Numbered from the stretch's first letter, positions 1 through 9,064 are shown. The stretch: 23,673 nucleotides of DNA from Streptomyces rubradiris (GCF_016860525.1 NZ_BNEA01000002.1:1-23673); one strand, 5' to 3'. The notes: generated by a model not told the origin, from the sequence alone. Numbers and translations are program-made.

Positions 1-3000
1 GGTGCGCCTTGCGATCGGGGATCGTGGCGATGTCGAAGGCGGGCAGCAGGTGCACGTACGACGTCCCCGACTCGGCCAGCTTCCTCAGGTGCCGGGAACC
101 GTCGCTGTCCTTGTCGGTGAACGCCAGGTAGGTGCCCGGGTGCCTGGAGGTGCGGTCCTCGACGGAGAAGTCCCTGATGTGCAGCTCCTGGATCCGCGCG
201 TCCCGCAGCGGCACGGCCTTCGGCTTGCGCAGGTCCGACCAGCCCGCCGGGGCCAGGGACCTGTCGTCCAGGTCCACGACCAGGCTGCGCTCGGAGTCCG
301 CGGTGAGCGCGAGCGAGTACGGGTCGGTGACCTTGTTGGTGACCACCTTGCCCGCGCTGGGCGCCCACACCTTCACCACGTACCGGTACGGCTTGCCCTT
401 CCAGGACGCCGGCCCCGTCACGGACCACACGCCCGTGGAGTCGTCCCGCGCATGCTCCTGACCGAACCGTCCAGCTCCAGCGACACGCTCCGCGCCGTCG
501 GGGCCCACACGGACAGCGTGGGCCTTCCGTCGCGGAACACCGGTCCGAGGTGCGCCTTCGTGGCACCGGGGTAGAGGTCGTCCAGCACACCGGCGGTCTG
601 CACACGGTCGCCGCCAGCACGGCCCCGTTCTCCGCCCGCTGCGAGACGACCAGCTGCCCCTTGACCGCTTCACGCACCCGGTCCCGGTCGCGCGGGTCCA
701 CGGACCAGGCGGCGTAGTCCTTCAGGTGGGGGAACTTCGCCTTCTGCGCGTCGGTCAGGGCCGTCTTCCCCAGCCTGATCCAGCGCTCGTCGTCGCTGCT
801 CAGGGTCCCGTCCCGGACGGTCAGGGAGCCGTCGAGGGAGTACAGCAACTGGGTGGAGGCGGCACCCGCCACGCCGTTCCAGGCGACGGTGTCCCGGTCG
901 ATCCACACCGCCTCGGCGGTGGTGAGGTCGAGCGCGGCGGCGGTGCCGGCCGGCTGCGGCAGCAGGTGCTTCTCCTGGCCGCTCACCAGCCACACCTCGT
1001 GGCCGTCGGCCGTGAGGTCAAGGCTCCGGTCGGCCGGGAGGTCCTTCTCGTCGCCCTTGTGGATGATGTAGCCGAGACTGGTGGCACCCGCGGTGAGGGG
1101 CACCTCGAAGACCGCGCCATAGGCATCAGTCTTCACCGGCTCCAGCGGCCGCGACCAGTCGGTGGGGTGCGCGGCGCCCGTCCAGACGTGCAGGCCCCAG
1201 CCGTCGTAGTCCCCGTCGGCGCGGTGGTAGTGCAGGACGGCCTTGGCCGGGTCCTGGGCGGGGTGGTCCGGCCGCTCGGTGCGCACGTCGGCCTCGCCCT
1301 GTTCGATCCACACCTCGCCGGTGCGGGTGACGTCGATGAACCGGTCGGCGGAGATGTCCTTGTTCCCGTCCTTGTCGACGACCAGGAACCCGACGTTCGA
1401 GGCGCCCGGCCGGAGCTTGACGTAGGCGAAGGCGCCGTAGGCGTCCCGGCCGATGAAGGGGTGGCCGGCCGGCCAGGTGGTGGCCTCGCCGTCGGCCAGG
1501 TCGCCCCAGGCGTACAGGCCCCAGCCGTCGTAGTCGCCGTCGGGGCGCTTGTAGTGCACGATCGCGTAGTCCCGGGAGGAGGCCCTGGGGACCTCGGGCG
1601 CGGGCGGGGTGCCGGTGGTGCTGCTCGCCGTGGCGCTCGCGGTGTGCCCGGCCGAGTCGATGACGACGGCCTTGTAGCGCAGGGCGGTCCCGGCGGGCAC
1701 GTCGGTGCCGAGGGTCTGGGTGACCTGGTAGGGGGCGTGGTCGGCGGAGCCGAGCGTCCGCCACTTCCCGTTGCCGACCTGGGCGGCGAAGACGACCCGG
1801 TTGAGCTGTCCCCCATCGACGTCGGCCCTGAGGTCGACCGTTCCGGTGGCTCCGGCGGCCGGGGCGGTCAGGGTGATCGTGGGCTCGGCGGTGGGCTCGG
1901 CGAGCTTTCCGGCCGCCTTGTAGACGACGGCGGACCCGGCCGGGACGGTGACGGTGAGCCGCCGGTCGCCGTCGGAGCGCACCGGGCCGGTGGCGCCGTG
2001 GATCCCCCGGTACGTCATGTCCGGCGACCCGGTCGCGAAGGTCGCCGTCCGCTCCGAGCCGGCGTTGTTGAAGGCCACGACGTACTCCTGGCCGGACGCG
2101 GCGTCGGTGCGGGTGAAGGCGTAGATCCCGGGGCCGTCGGCCGCGTACCGCTCGGTCTGCACCCCGTCCGTCAGGGCCGGCTCGGCCTTGCGGAGCCGGG
2201 CCAGGTCCGCGATCCGCCGGTACAGCGGGGCGCCGGTGTCGTAGGCGGCGCTCGCGTGGGTGCGGTCGGTGCCGATCTCGTCGTCGTCCAGGTAGTCGGC
2301 GACCTTGGAGGCGAACATGGTCTGGCGGGCGTCCTTGTCGCCGCCGGAGCCGGTGAAGCCCTGCTCGTCGCCGTAGTAGACGACCGGGTTGCCCCGGCTG
2401 AGGAACATCAGCTCGTTGGCGAGCCGGTCCTTGGCCAGGATCTCGGCGTCGGTCGCGTTCGGGTTGTCCTGCTTCAGGAAGGTTCCGATGCGGCCCATGT
2501 CGTGGTTGCCGAGGAAGGTGACCTGTTCGTAGGCGTTGGCCTTGTCAGTCGTGTACTTGTGGTCGGCGCCGAAGACGGCCGCCAGCTTCCGGGCGCTGCC
2601 GCCCTGGGAGGCGTAGGCGCGGGCCGCGTCCTGGAAGGGGAAGTCGAGGGTGGCGTCGAGCCGGCCCCGGGTGACGTACGGGGCGGTGACGGCGGGGTCG
2701 GCGGAGTAGACCTCGCCGAACATGAAGAAGTCCTTCCGGCCGCGCTCGGCCGCGTAGCGGTCCAGCGCGGTGGCCCACTGGGTCCAGAACTCCATGTTCA
2801 CGTGCTTGACGGTGTCGATCCGGAAGCCGTCGACGGCGAAGTCCCGCACCCAGCGCTGGTAGATCCGCTCCATCCCGCGGACGACCTCGGGGCGCTCGGT
2901 CCACAGGTCGTCCAGGCCGGAGAAGTCGCCGTAGGTGGTGGACTCGCCGGTGTACGTGGAGTCGCCCCGGTTGTGGTACATCGCCGGGTCGTTGAGCCAG

Positions 3001-3761
3001 GCCGGGACCTTGGCCTGGCTGGTCGCCCTCGGGGTGTGGGGAAAGGAGCCGGTGCCGACGGGCGGGAACTTCCCCGTGCCGTCGGCGTGGTCGGCGTCGT
3101 CGAAGGGGCGGCCGTCCTCGGTGAGGTAGGGGAAGGCGCCCTTGGAGAGGTAGTCGTAGGTCTTCTCGTCGTAGTCGACGACGTCGGCGGTGTGGTTGGT
3201 GATGACGTCGAAGAAGACCTTCATGCCCTTGGCGTGGGCCTTGGAGATGAGGTTCTTCAGGTCCTGGTCGGTGCCGAAGTGGGGGTCGACCTGGGTGAAG
3301 TCGGTGATCCAGTACCCGTGGTAGCCCGCCGAAGCGTTGCTTCCGGTGCCCTGCACGGGGCGGTTCTTGAAGATCGGCGCCAGCCAGATGGCCGTGGTGC
3401 CGAGCCCCTTGATGTAGTCCAGCCGCTGCGTCAGGCCCTTGAGGTCGCCGCCCTGGTAGAAGCCCTTGTCCGTGGGGTCGTAGCCGGTGCGCAGCCGCGA
3501 ACCGGTCAGACCACCGCGGTCGTTGGACGGGTCACCGTTGGCGAAGCGGTCCGGCAGGACGAAGTAGAACTGCTCGCGGGTGGCGTCGTGCCGGGCGGGT
3601 GCGGCGGCCAGCTTCGCGTCCGAGGGAGGCGCGGGCGGGCCGGCCGCGTGGGCGGCCAGGGGCGACAGCAGCGTGGCGGCGAGGGCCGCGGCGCTGACGG
3701 CCGCGGCACCGGCGCGCCGCCGGGTACGGCGCCTGGGCGGCGCCGGCCATCGTGGTGTCAC
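1..3761 (-). CDS. Secreted bifunctional alpha-amylase/pullulanase (amylopullulanase), 3' end cut by the window edge, two apparent frameshifts
   Basis: Extracellular enzyme expected to cut alpha-1,4 and alpha-1,6 links in starch and pullulan. The GTG start at 3761 follows GGAG and is 11 bases past the amylase stop. Residues 1-34 look like an arginine-rich signal peptide ending LAAHA. The first GH13 domain has YFVLPDRFANGD near residue 48, DVITNH, nucleophile D316 in GFRID, acid/base E350 in FGEVYS and D421 in GNHD. An Ig-like segment follows (about 635-725), then two CBM41-like starch-binding modules (about 730-830 and 840-927, both with a GDYDGWGL motif), a pullulanase N2-like region, a CBM48-like module (LSVWAPTARSVSLELDG) and the start of the pullulanase GH13 domain (IQELHIRDFS). 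The frame is open from 3761 to about 605. Single-base deletions near 605 and 449, absent from the mirror copy, shift the frame and are probably sequence errors. About 1,250 residues are visible; relatives run to about 1,800. Confidence 0.9.
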   Translation of the reverse strand, partial: MTPRWPAPPRRRTRRRAGAAAVSAAALAATLLSPLAAHAAGPPAPPSDAKLAAAPARHDATREQFYFVLPDRFANGDPSNDRGGLTGSRLRTGYDPTDKGFYQGGDLKGLTQRLDYIKGLGTTAIWLAPIFKNRPVQGTGSNASAGYHGYWITDFTQVDPHFGTDQDLKNLISKAHAKGMKVFFDVITNHTADVVDYDEKTYDYLSKGAFPYLTEDGRPFDDADHADGTGKFPPVGTGSFPHTPRATSQAKVPAWLNDPAMYHNRGDSTYTGESTTYGDFSGLDDLWTERPEVVRGMERIYQRWVRDFAVDGFRIDTVKHVNMEFWTQWATALDRYAAERGRKDFFMFGEVYSADPAVTAPYVTRGRLDATLDFPFQDAARAYASQGGSARKLAAVFGADHKYTTDKANAYEQVTFLGNHDMGRIGTFLKQDNPNATDAEILAKDRLANELMFLSRGNPVVYYGDEQGFTGSGGDKDARQTMFASKVADYLDDDEIGTDRTHASAAYDTGAPLYRRIADLARLRKAEPALTDGVQTERYAADGPGIYAFTRTDAASGQEYVVAFNNAGSERTATFATGSPDMTYRGIHGATGPVRSDGDRRLTVTVPAGSAVVYKAAGKLAEPTAEPTITLTAPAAGATGTVDLRADVDGGQLNRVVFAAQVGNGKWRTLGSADHAPYQVTQTLGTDVPAGTALRYKAVVIDSAGHTASATASSTTGTPPAPEVPRASSRDYAIVHYKRPDGDYDGWGLYAWGDLADGEATTWPAGHPFIGRDAYGAFAYVKLRPGASNVGFLVVDKDGNKDISADRFIDVTRTGEVWIEQGEADVRTERPDHPAQDPAKAVLHYHRADGDYDGWGLHVWTGAAHPTDWSRPLEPVKTDAYGAVFEVPLTAGATSLGYIIHKGDEKDLPADRSLDLTADGHEVWLVSGQEKHLLPQPAGTAAALDLTTAEAVWIDRDTVAWNGVAGAASTQLLYSLDGSLTVRDGTLSSDDERWIRLGKTALTDAQKAKFPHLKDYAAWSVDPRDRDRVREAVKGQLVVSQRAENGAVLAATVCRPPVCWTTSTPVPRRRTSDRCSATEGPRCPCGPRRRGACRWSWTVRSGACAGRLHGRVVRDGAGVLEGQAVPVRGEGVGAQRGQGGHQQGHRPVLARAHRGLRAQPGRGPGRQVPGPGGLVGPAQAEGRAAAGRADPGAAHQGLLRRGPHLQAPGHLPGVHRQGQRRFPAPEEAGRVGDVVRAPAARLRHRHDPRSQGA

Positions 3762-3772
3762 TGGGTGGCTCC

Positions 3773-5149
3773 TCAGCAGTCCGGCTTGCCGGCGTACAGC
3801 GCCAGGGCGGTGTCGGGGGCCAGGGTGGCGGTGAACTGACCGCCGGCATTCACCGTCACCGGCCTGTTGCCCTGCACGTCGCAGTAGGTCCCGGCGGGCA
3901 GGGAGGTCTGGTAGGTGCGGGTCATGCTGCCCGGCTCGTGGTTGATGGCCACGTATCCCTTGGCGCCCCGGCCGAAGGCGACCCAGTCGTTGCCGTTGTC
4001 CCACCAGTTCGTGACCGCCTGGCCCCGGGTCGCGTTGCGGAAGGCGACCATGGACTTGATCTCCGGCCAGGCATGCTGGCACTTCCAGCCGCTTTGCCAA
4101 CAGGCGTCCACCCGGCCGCCGTTCGGCGGGCCGGCGTCGGCGTCCGACCACTCGTAGCCGGAGTTGACGTCGGGGGCGCCGTACGGCCAGGCCAGCATGA
4201 AGACGTTGGCCAGGGTGTAGTTCGCGCCGCTCTTGTAGGAGAGCGTGCTGCCGTTGCGCTCGGTGTCGTGGTTGTCCACGAAGACGCCCGCGGCCGAGCC
4301 GCTCAGGTAGCCCCAGCCCTCGCCGTAGTTCTTCAGGTACGCCAGCTTCTCGGCGGTGAAGACCCGCTTGAGGTCGTAGGCGTAGCGGAACTCCTGGACG
4401 TCTCCGTTGCCGGTGTACTCGGAGGGCTGGACGGCCTCGCCCGCGCCGTGGATGACCTCCTGCTTCCAGTGGACCGACGGGTTGGTCAGCCGGCTCTTGA
4501 TGTCCGCCAGGTCCGCGGCCGGTATGTGCTTGGCCCCGTCGATCCGGAAGCCGTCCACGCCCAGGCTCAGCAGGTCGTTCAGATAACCGGCGATCGCCTT
4601 GCGGACGTACTCCTCGCCGGTGTCCAGGTCGGCCAGGCCGAGGAGTTCGCAGTGCTGGACGTTCCAGCGGTCGGAGTAGTCCGAGATCTGGGCGGTGCAG
4701 TCGTCGAAGTCGTAGGACGAGTACAGGCCCGGGTAGGCGTACTTGGTGTACGACGAGCCGCCGGTGCCGGTGCCCGAGCCGGCCGACATGTGGTTGACGA
4801 CGGCGTCGGCGACGACCTTCACCCCGGCCGCGTGGCAGGTGTCCACCATGTTCCGGAACGCCGTGCGGTCGCCGAGCCGGCCGGCGATCTTGTACGACAC
4901 CGGCTGGTACGACGTCCACCACTGGGCGCCCTGTATGTGCTCGGCGGGCGGGGAGACCTGGACGTATCCGTAGCCGGCGGGGCCGAGGGCGGTGGTGCAC
5001 TCCCTGGCCACGGAGTCGTAGTTCCACTCGAAGAGGACGGCGGTGACGTCCTTGGTGCCGGGCGGGGCGGCCTCTGCGGTAGTCGGGGTCATGCCCATCA
5101 GGGCGGCGGCGGTGAGGGCGACCGCCGTGGGGAGTGCGCTGCGTGCCAT
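3773..5149 (-). CDS. Secreted alpha-amylase (GH13), 458 aa
   Basis: Endo-acting alpha-1,4-glucanase that would release maltodextrins from starch outside the cell. The ATG at 5149 follows AAGGAA. Residues 1-28 form a short signal peptide with an AEA cleavage site. Actinobacterial (animal-like) amylase motifs are present: [13 protein letters not shown] (40-52), DAVVNH (115-120), nucleophile D204 in [10 protein letters not shown], acid/base E231 in WKQEVI and D295 in VDNHD. Six cysteines are visible in the mature part up to residue 357, plus C423 and C458. At 458 residues it ends with the C-terminal beta domain and has no CBM20 starch-binding module, unlike longer streptomycete amylases. It has its own promoter region with a palindromic operator (5196-5215) and probably shares a transcript with the amylopullulanase 11 bases downstream. 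A longer reading frame from 5215 is rejected because it would start in the operator and lose the signal peptide. Confidence 0.95.
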   Translation of the reverse strand: MARSALPTAVALTAAALMGMTPTTAEAAPPGTKDVTAVLFEWNYDSVARECTTALGPAGYGYVQVSPPAEHIQGAQWWTSYQPVSYKIAGRLGDRTAFRNMVDTCHAAGVKVVADAVVNHMSAGSGTGTGGSSYTKYAYPGLYSSYDFDDCTAQISDYSDRWNVQHCELLGLADLDTGEEYVRKAIAGYLNDLLSLGVDGFRIDGAKHIPAADLADIKSRLTNPSVHWKQEVIHGAGEAVQPSEYTGNGDVQEFRYAYDLKRVFTAEKLAYLKNYGEGWGYLSGSAAGVFVDNHDTERNGSTLSYKSGANYTLANVFMLAWPYGAPDVNSGYEWSDADAGPPNGGRVDACWQSGWKCQHAWPEIKSMVAFRNATRGQAVTNWWDNGNDWVAFGRGAKGYVAINHEPGSMTRTYQTSLPAGTYCDVQGNRPVTVNAGGQFTATLAPDTALALYAGKPDC

Positions 5150-5195
5150 GTGGGGTTCCTTCGACGGTGAAGGGGGTGGGGGCCGCTGAAGCGGT

Positions 5196-5215
5196 TTGCT
5201 GAAACTTTTCAGCAA
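5196..5215 (-). promoter_or_regulatory. Probable MalR (Reg1-type) operator upstream of alpha-amylase
   Basis: TTGCTGAAACTTTTCAGCAA is a near-perfect palindrome, with only the central two bases unmatched, 46 bases upstream of the amylase ATG. It is joined to a second perfect palindrome, GCAAGCTTGC (5212-5221). Streptomycete amylase promoters controlled by MalR/Reg1 are known to carry CTTGCAG-like repeats. The TTGC/GCAA half-sites match those between malR and malE in this window, so shared control by MalR is inferred. Confidence 0.7.
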
Positions 5216-5239
5216 GCTTGCGGTGACGCAGATGGTAAA

Positions 5240-5266
5240 GGCCCGCTGCCCGGAAGGCAGCGGGCC
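5240..5266 (-). terminator. Rho-independent-like terminator after aglA
   Basis: A perfect 11-bp stem (GGCCCGCTGCC at 5240-5250, GGCAGCGGGCC at 5256-5266) has a 5-base loop. In the direction of aglA transcription it is followed by TTTACC, a short T run. It lies 63 bases past the aglA stop and upstream of the amylase operator, so it separates the mal-agl transcript from the amylase transcript. Confidence 0.8.
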
Positions 5267-5329
5267 GGAGTGAAGGTGATGCGGGAAAGTTCTCCGACGG
5301 AGCGTCAGGGGGCCGCTCCGGTGCGGGCG

Positions 5330-7015
5330 TCAGCGCTCCGCGGACCACCAGACCGTGGTGTCGGCGGGCACCTTCGTCTCGCCGTCCGCCTCGGTGACCT
5401 CGCCGCTGGCGAGCAGCACCCGGCCGTGGGACGGCATCGTCACGGACTCGCCGGTGGTGTTGGCCACGCACACGAAGTCGCCCCGCCGGAAGGCCAGGAC
5501 GCCCTCCGGCGCGCGCAGCCACTCCACCGACTCGCCCGCGCCCAGGTCCGGCCGCTCCCGGCGGACCCGCAGCGCCGACCGGTACAGCTCCAGCGTGGAG
5601 CCGGGGGTCCCGGTCTGCGCCTCCACGCTCAGCTCGGCCCAGGCCGGCGGCTGGGGCAGCCAGCTTCCGCCGTCGCCGAAGCCGTAGGAGGAGCCCGTAC
5701 GGGTCCACGGGATCGGCACCCGGCAGCCGTCGCGGAAGCCGTCCTGGCCCGCGCCGCGGAAGTACGCCGGGTCCTGGCGGACCTCGTCGGGCAGGTCCAC
5801 GACGTCCGGCAGGCCCAGTTCCTCGCCCTGGTAGAGGTAGGCCGAGCCGGGCAGGGCGAGCATCAGCAGGGTGGCGGCGCGGGCCCGGCGCAGGCCCAGC
5901 TCGCGGTCGCCGGCCGTGCGGATCTGGGTGCCGAGGCCGGGCGGGTTGGCGAAGCGGGTGGCGTGCCGGGTGACGTCGTGGTTGGACAGCACCCAGGTGG
6001 CGGGGGCGCCGACGGGGCGCATCGCGTCCAGGGTGCGGTCGATGACCGTGCGCAGCTCCTCGGCGTCCCAGGCCGTGCCCAGGTACTGGAAGTTGAACGC
6101 CTGGTGGAGTTCGTCGGGGCGCACGTAGTTCGCGGTGCGCTCGACGGTCGGGGTCCACGCCTCGGCCACGAAGATGCGGTCACCCGAGTACTCGTCGAGG
6201 ATGCGGCGCCACTGGCGGTAGATGGCGTGCACGCCGTCCTGGTCGAAGAACGGCATGACGTCATTGCCCAGCAGCTTGACCTGGTCGTGAGTGCCGAGGT
6301 CGGGCAGGCCCGCCGCCTTGACCAGGCCGTGGGCGACGTCGATGCGGAAGCCGTCCACGCCCATGTCCAGCCAGAAGCGCAGGATCGAGCGGAACTCGTC
6401 GCCGACGGCCGGGTGTTCCCAGTTGAAGTCGGGCTGCTCGGGGGCGAACAGGTGCAGGTACCACTCGCCGGGGGTGCCGTCCGGCTCGGTCACCCGGGTC
6501 CAGGCCGGTCCGCCGAAGATGGACTCCCAGTCGTTGGGCGGCAGTTCGCCGTTGTCTCCCTTGCCGGGGCGGAAGTGGTAGCGCTCGCGCAGCGGGGAGC
6601 CGGGACCCTCGGCGAGGGCGCGCTTGAACCACTCGTGCCGGTCGGAGGAGTGGTTGGGGACCAGGTCCACGATGACGCGCAGGCCGTGCGCGTGGGCGTC
6701 GCGGATCAGCGCGTCGGCGTCCAGCAGGGAGCCGAACATCGGGTCGACGGCGCGGTAGTCGGCGACGTCGTAGCCGGCGTCGGCCTGCGGGGAGGCGTAG
6801 AAGGGGCTGAGCCACACCGCGTCCACGCCGAGGTCGCGCAGGTACGGCAGGCGGGAGCGTACGCCCTCCAGGTCGCCCATGCCGTCGCCGTTGCCGTCGG
6901 CGAAGCTGCGCGGGTAGACCTGGTAGATGACCGCGTCCCGCCACCAGTCGCGGCGGTCGGCGACGGTGACGGCGCTGGAGTGGCGGGCCGGTGCGGCGGA
7001 GTGCTGCTGGCTCAT
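5330..7015 (-). CDS. aglA: Intracellular alpha-glucosidase (GH13, oligo-1,6-/alpha-1,4-glucosidase family), AglA-like, 561 aa
   Basis: Hydrolyses imported maltose and maltodextrins to glucose in the cytoplasm; no signal peptide is present. GH13 motifs in order: [14 protein letters not shown] (27-40), DLVPNHSS (117-124), QPDFNWE (194-200, typical of alpha-glucosidases), nucleophile D226 in DGFRID, acid/base E285 in VAEAW and D347 in SNHD. The ATG at 7015 is preceded by AAGGA at good spacing. The in-frame ATG at 7042 lacks a ribosome binding site, and the still longer open frame into malG is a by-product of GC-rich DNA. It follows malG in the same direction with a strong hairpin between them. 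In S. coelicolor an aglA gene is known downstream of malEFG, which supports the name. Substrate preference cannot be read from sequence. Confidence 0.92.
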   Translation of the reverse strand: MSQQHSAAPARHSSAVTVADRRDWWRDAVIYQVYPRSFADGNGDGMGDLEGVRSRLPYLRDLGVDAVWLSPFYASPQADAGYDVADYRAVDPMFGSLLDADALIRDAHAHGLRVIVDLVPNHSSDRHEWFKRALAEGPGSPLRERYHFRPGKGDNGELPPNDWESIFGGPAWTRVTEPDGTPGEWYLHLFAPEQPDFNWEHPAVGDEFRSILRFWLDMGVDGFRIDVAHGLVKAAGLPDLGTHDQVKLLGNDVMPFFDQDGVHAIYRQWRRILDEYSGDRIFVAEAWTPTVERTANYVRPDELHQAFNFQYLGTAWDAEELRTVIDRTLDAMRPVGAPATWVLSNHDVTRHATRFANPPGLGTQIRTAGDRELGLRRARAATLLMLALPGSAYLYQGEELGLPDVVDLPDEVRQDPAYFRGAGQDGFRDGCRVPIPWTRTGSSYGFGDGGSWLPQPPAWAELSVEAQTGTPGSTLELYRSALRVRRERPDLGAGESVEWLRAPEGVLAFRRGDFVCVANTTGESVTMPSHGRVLLASGEVTEADGETKVPADTTVWWSAER

Positions 7016-7072
7016 GGCGTCCTTGATACGTAACTGGTGCATGGTGGGCGGTCGTTGATGGCCGGAGTACGA

Positions 7073-7119
7073 GGCGGGCCGCGGTGGCGGCGGGGTCGGT
7101 TGGGCCACCGCGGCCCGCC
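7073..7119 (-). terminator. Strong hairpin between malG and aglA (attenuator or partial terminator)
   Basis: A perfect 16-bp stem (GGCGGGCCGCGGTGGC at 7073-7088 and its complement at 7104-7119) encloses a 15-base loop, 15 bases past the malG stop. No T tract follows on the minus strand, so full termination is doubtful. mRNA stabilisation of malEFG or attenuation of aglA is more likely. Confidence 0.65.
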
Positions 7120-7134
7120 CGGCCGGTGCGGGCG

Positions 7135-8040
7135 TCAGCCCTTGGTGCCGCCGGCGGTGAGGCCGGTGACCAGGTTCTTCTGCACGAGGTAGAAGAACAC
7201 CGTCACCGGTATCGCGATCAGCACCGCGGTGGCGGCCATGTAGTTCCACTGGGCGTCGTGCTCGCTGACGAAGGTCTGCAGGCCGACGGCGAAGGTGTAC
7301 TTGGAGTCGTCCAGCAGGAAGGTCGTCGCGAAGGCGACCTCGCCGACGGCGGTGATGAAGGTGTAGAACGCGGCGACGGCCAGCCCCGGGCGGGCCAGCG
7401 GCAGGATCAGCCGGAAGAAGGTGCCGAAGGGGCTGAGCCCGTCCACCCGCCCGGCCTCGTCGATCTCGAACGGGATGGTGTCGAAGTAGCCCTTCAGCAG
7501 CCAGGCGCTGTACGGCACGGCGGTGGAGCAGTTGATGGCGATCAGCGCCCAGTAGGTGTCGATGAGGCCGAGCTCGCTGAAGATCTCGTACATCGGCACG
7601 ATCAGGATGGCGATCGGGAAGGCCTGGGTGAGCAGCAGGACCCACATCAGCTGCTTGTAGCCGGGAAAGCGCATCCGGGAGACCGCGTAGCCGGTGGTGG
7701 CGGCGACGAGGACACCGATCACGGTGGTGCCGAGGGCCACGATCAGCGTCGACTTGAACCAGTCGAGGAAGCCGGTGTGCTGGAGCACGAAGCTGTAGTT
7801 GGAGAAGGTCAGCTTGCCCGCGATGCCGCCCGGGTGGAGGTAGTCGTCCTTGTCCGGGCCGAGGGACAGGTAGCACAGCCAGGCCACCGGGGCGAGGGCG
7901 ATCAGGCTGGCCAGGGCGAGGCCGCCGTGCAGCAGGGCGGTGCCGAGCGGTCCGCGCTCGCCGCGCCGGCGGGTGCGGCGGACGGGTACGGCGGCGGGGG
8001 CCGGCGCGGTCTTCGTGGTGTCCAGGGTCGTGGTGCTCAT
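7135..8040 (-). CDS. malG: Maltodextrin ABC transporter permease MalG, 301 aa
   Basis: Inner-membrane subunit of the maltose/maltodextrin importer, pairing with MalF. Hydrophobic segments lie near residues 38-60, 97-120, 130-150, 163-183, 218-240 and 268-287. The binding-protein-dependent transport signature (EAA loop, [10 protein letters not shown]...LILP, about 192-213) contacts the ATPase. The arginine-rich N-terminus (21-29) is cytoplasmic. The ATG at 8040 has GGAG about 9 bases upstream and lies 19 bases after the malF stop. An ATG at 8079 would overlap malF and has no clear ribosome binding site. No ATPase gene is present; in streptomycetes the shared ATPase MsiK, encoded elsewhere, usually powers such systems. 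Confidence 0.94.
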   Translation of the reverse strand: MSTTTLDTTKTAPAPAAVPVRRTRRRGERGPLGTALLHGGLALASLIALAPVAWLCYLSLGPDKDDYLHPGGIAGKLTFSNYSFVLQHTGFLDWFKSTLIVALGTTVIGVLVAATTGYAVSRMRFPGYKQLMWVLLLTQAFPIAILIVPMYEIFSELGLIDTYWALIAINCSTAVPYSAWLLKGYFDTIPFEIDEAGRVDGLSPFGTFFRLILPLARPGLAVAAFYTFITAVGEVAFATTFLLDDSKYTFAVGLQTFVSEHDAQWNYMAATAVLIAIPVTVFFYLVQKNLVTGLTAGGTKG

Positions 8041-8059
8041 GGCGGCGGCTCCTGCGGCG

Positions 8060-9064
8060 TCAGACGGCGAGTTGGTCATTGCGCTTCAGCCAGCGGAAGT
8101 AGAAGGAGGTGAAGACGGTGAGGATCGACAGCAGCAGCACGCCGTAGGCGGCGGACTGGGCGAAGTCGCGCGGCTGCTGGCCGAAGCCCAGCTGGTAGGC
8201 CCAGGTGACGAGGATCTGGGCGTCCGGGGCGGAGTTCTTGCCGAACAGCAGGAAGATGATGACGAACTGGTTGAAGGTCCAGATGACGCCGAGCAGGACC
8301 ACGGTGGAGCTGACCGCGCGCAGTCCGGGCAAGGTGACGTGGCGGAAGCGCTGCCAGGCGCTCGCGCCGTCCATCTCGGCGGCCTCGTAGAGCGTGGAGT
8401 CGATGGACTGCAGCCCGCCGAGCAGCGAGAGCATCATGAACGGCACACCGCACCAGGTGTTCACCATGATCGCGGCGAACCGCTGCCAGAAGGTGTCCTC
8501 CAGCCAGGCCGGCTGGGGCAGGTGGAGGGCGCCGAGGAGCTGGTTGAGCGCGCCGGAGTCGGCGAGCATGATCCGCCAGGAGAAGACGGTGACGAAGGTC
8601 GGCACGGCCCAGGGCAGGACGAGCAGCAGCCGGTAGACGGTGCGGCCGCGCAGCTTCTGGTGCAGCATGAGCGCGAGGCCGAGCCCGAGGGCGTAGTGCA
8701 GGGCGACGCAGGCGGCCGTCCAGAAGACGGTCCACAGGAAGTGCGACCAGAACCGGTCGTAGGCCGTCGGGCCGAACAGGATGTCCTGGTAGTTGTCCAG
8801 GCCGATGAACTCGTAGGTGGCGTCGATGTGGTTGACGCCGATCGTCCGCGCCGAGTTGAGGCTGTTGGCGTCGGTGAGGGTGAGGTAGAAGCCGCGGGCC
8901 AGCGGGTAGCCGACGAGGACGCCGAGCACGATGACCACCGGGGCGATCATCGCGTAGGCGTACCAGTACTTCTGGAGGCCGTTCTTGACGCGCTGCCCCA
9001 GCCCGGGACGAGGCGCGCGGTCACCGCGGCGCTTGCCGGTGGCGCGGTCGATGGCGACTGTCAT
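8060..9064 (-). CDS. malF: Maltodextrin ABC transporter permease MalF, 334 aa
   Basis: Membrane permease subunit of the maltodextrin importer. About six transmembrane segments are visible (near 36-60, 107-134, 145-167, 198-219, 251-275 and 303-323). The EAA loop YEAAEMDGASAWQRFRHVTLP (226-246) docks the ATPase. It lacks the large periplasmic P2 loop and extra N-terminal helices of E. coli MalF, as is normal for Gram-positive MalF proteins. The ATG at 9064 is preceded by AAGG. It follows malE after 103 bases that contain a long hairpin, and is almost directly followed by malG, consistent with one operon. Confidence 0.94.
   Translation of the reverse strand: MTVAIDRATGKRRGDRAPRPGLGQRVKNGLQKYWYAYAMIAPVVIVLGVLVGYPLARGFYLTLTDANSLNSARTIGVNHIDATYEFIGLDNYQDILFGPTAYDRFWSHFLWTVFWTAACVALHYALGLGLALMLHQKLRGRTVYRLLLVLPWAVPTFVTVFSWRIMLADSGALNQLLGALHLPQPAWLEDTFWQRFAAIMVNTWCGVPFMMLSLLGGLQSIDSTLYEAAEMDGASAWQRFRHVTLPGLRAVSSTVVLLGVIWTFNQFVIIFLLFGKNSAPDAQILVTWAYQLGFGQQPRDFAQSAAYGVLLLSILTVFTSFYFRWLKRNDQLAV

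Noticed and set aside
726..3839. A 1037-codon open frame on the plus strand opposite the amylopullulanase, and a similar long frame at 5270-7033 opposite aglA
   Set aside because: These are antisense shadows caused by high GC at third codon positions. The translations are low-complexity Gly/Val/Arg-rich with no recognisable domain, while the minus strand encodes clear GH13 enzymes.
5330..7876. An 848-codon frame that would fuse aglA to an N-terminal extension inside malG
   Set aside because: The first part is an out-of-frame reading of malG. The ATG at 7015 has a ribosome binding site and begins the conserved GH13 protein.
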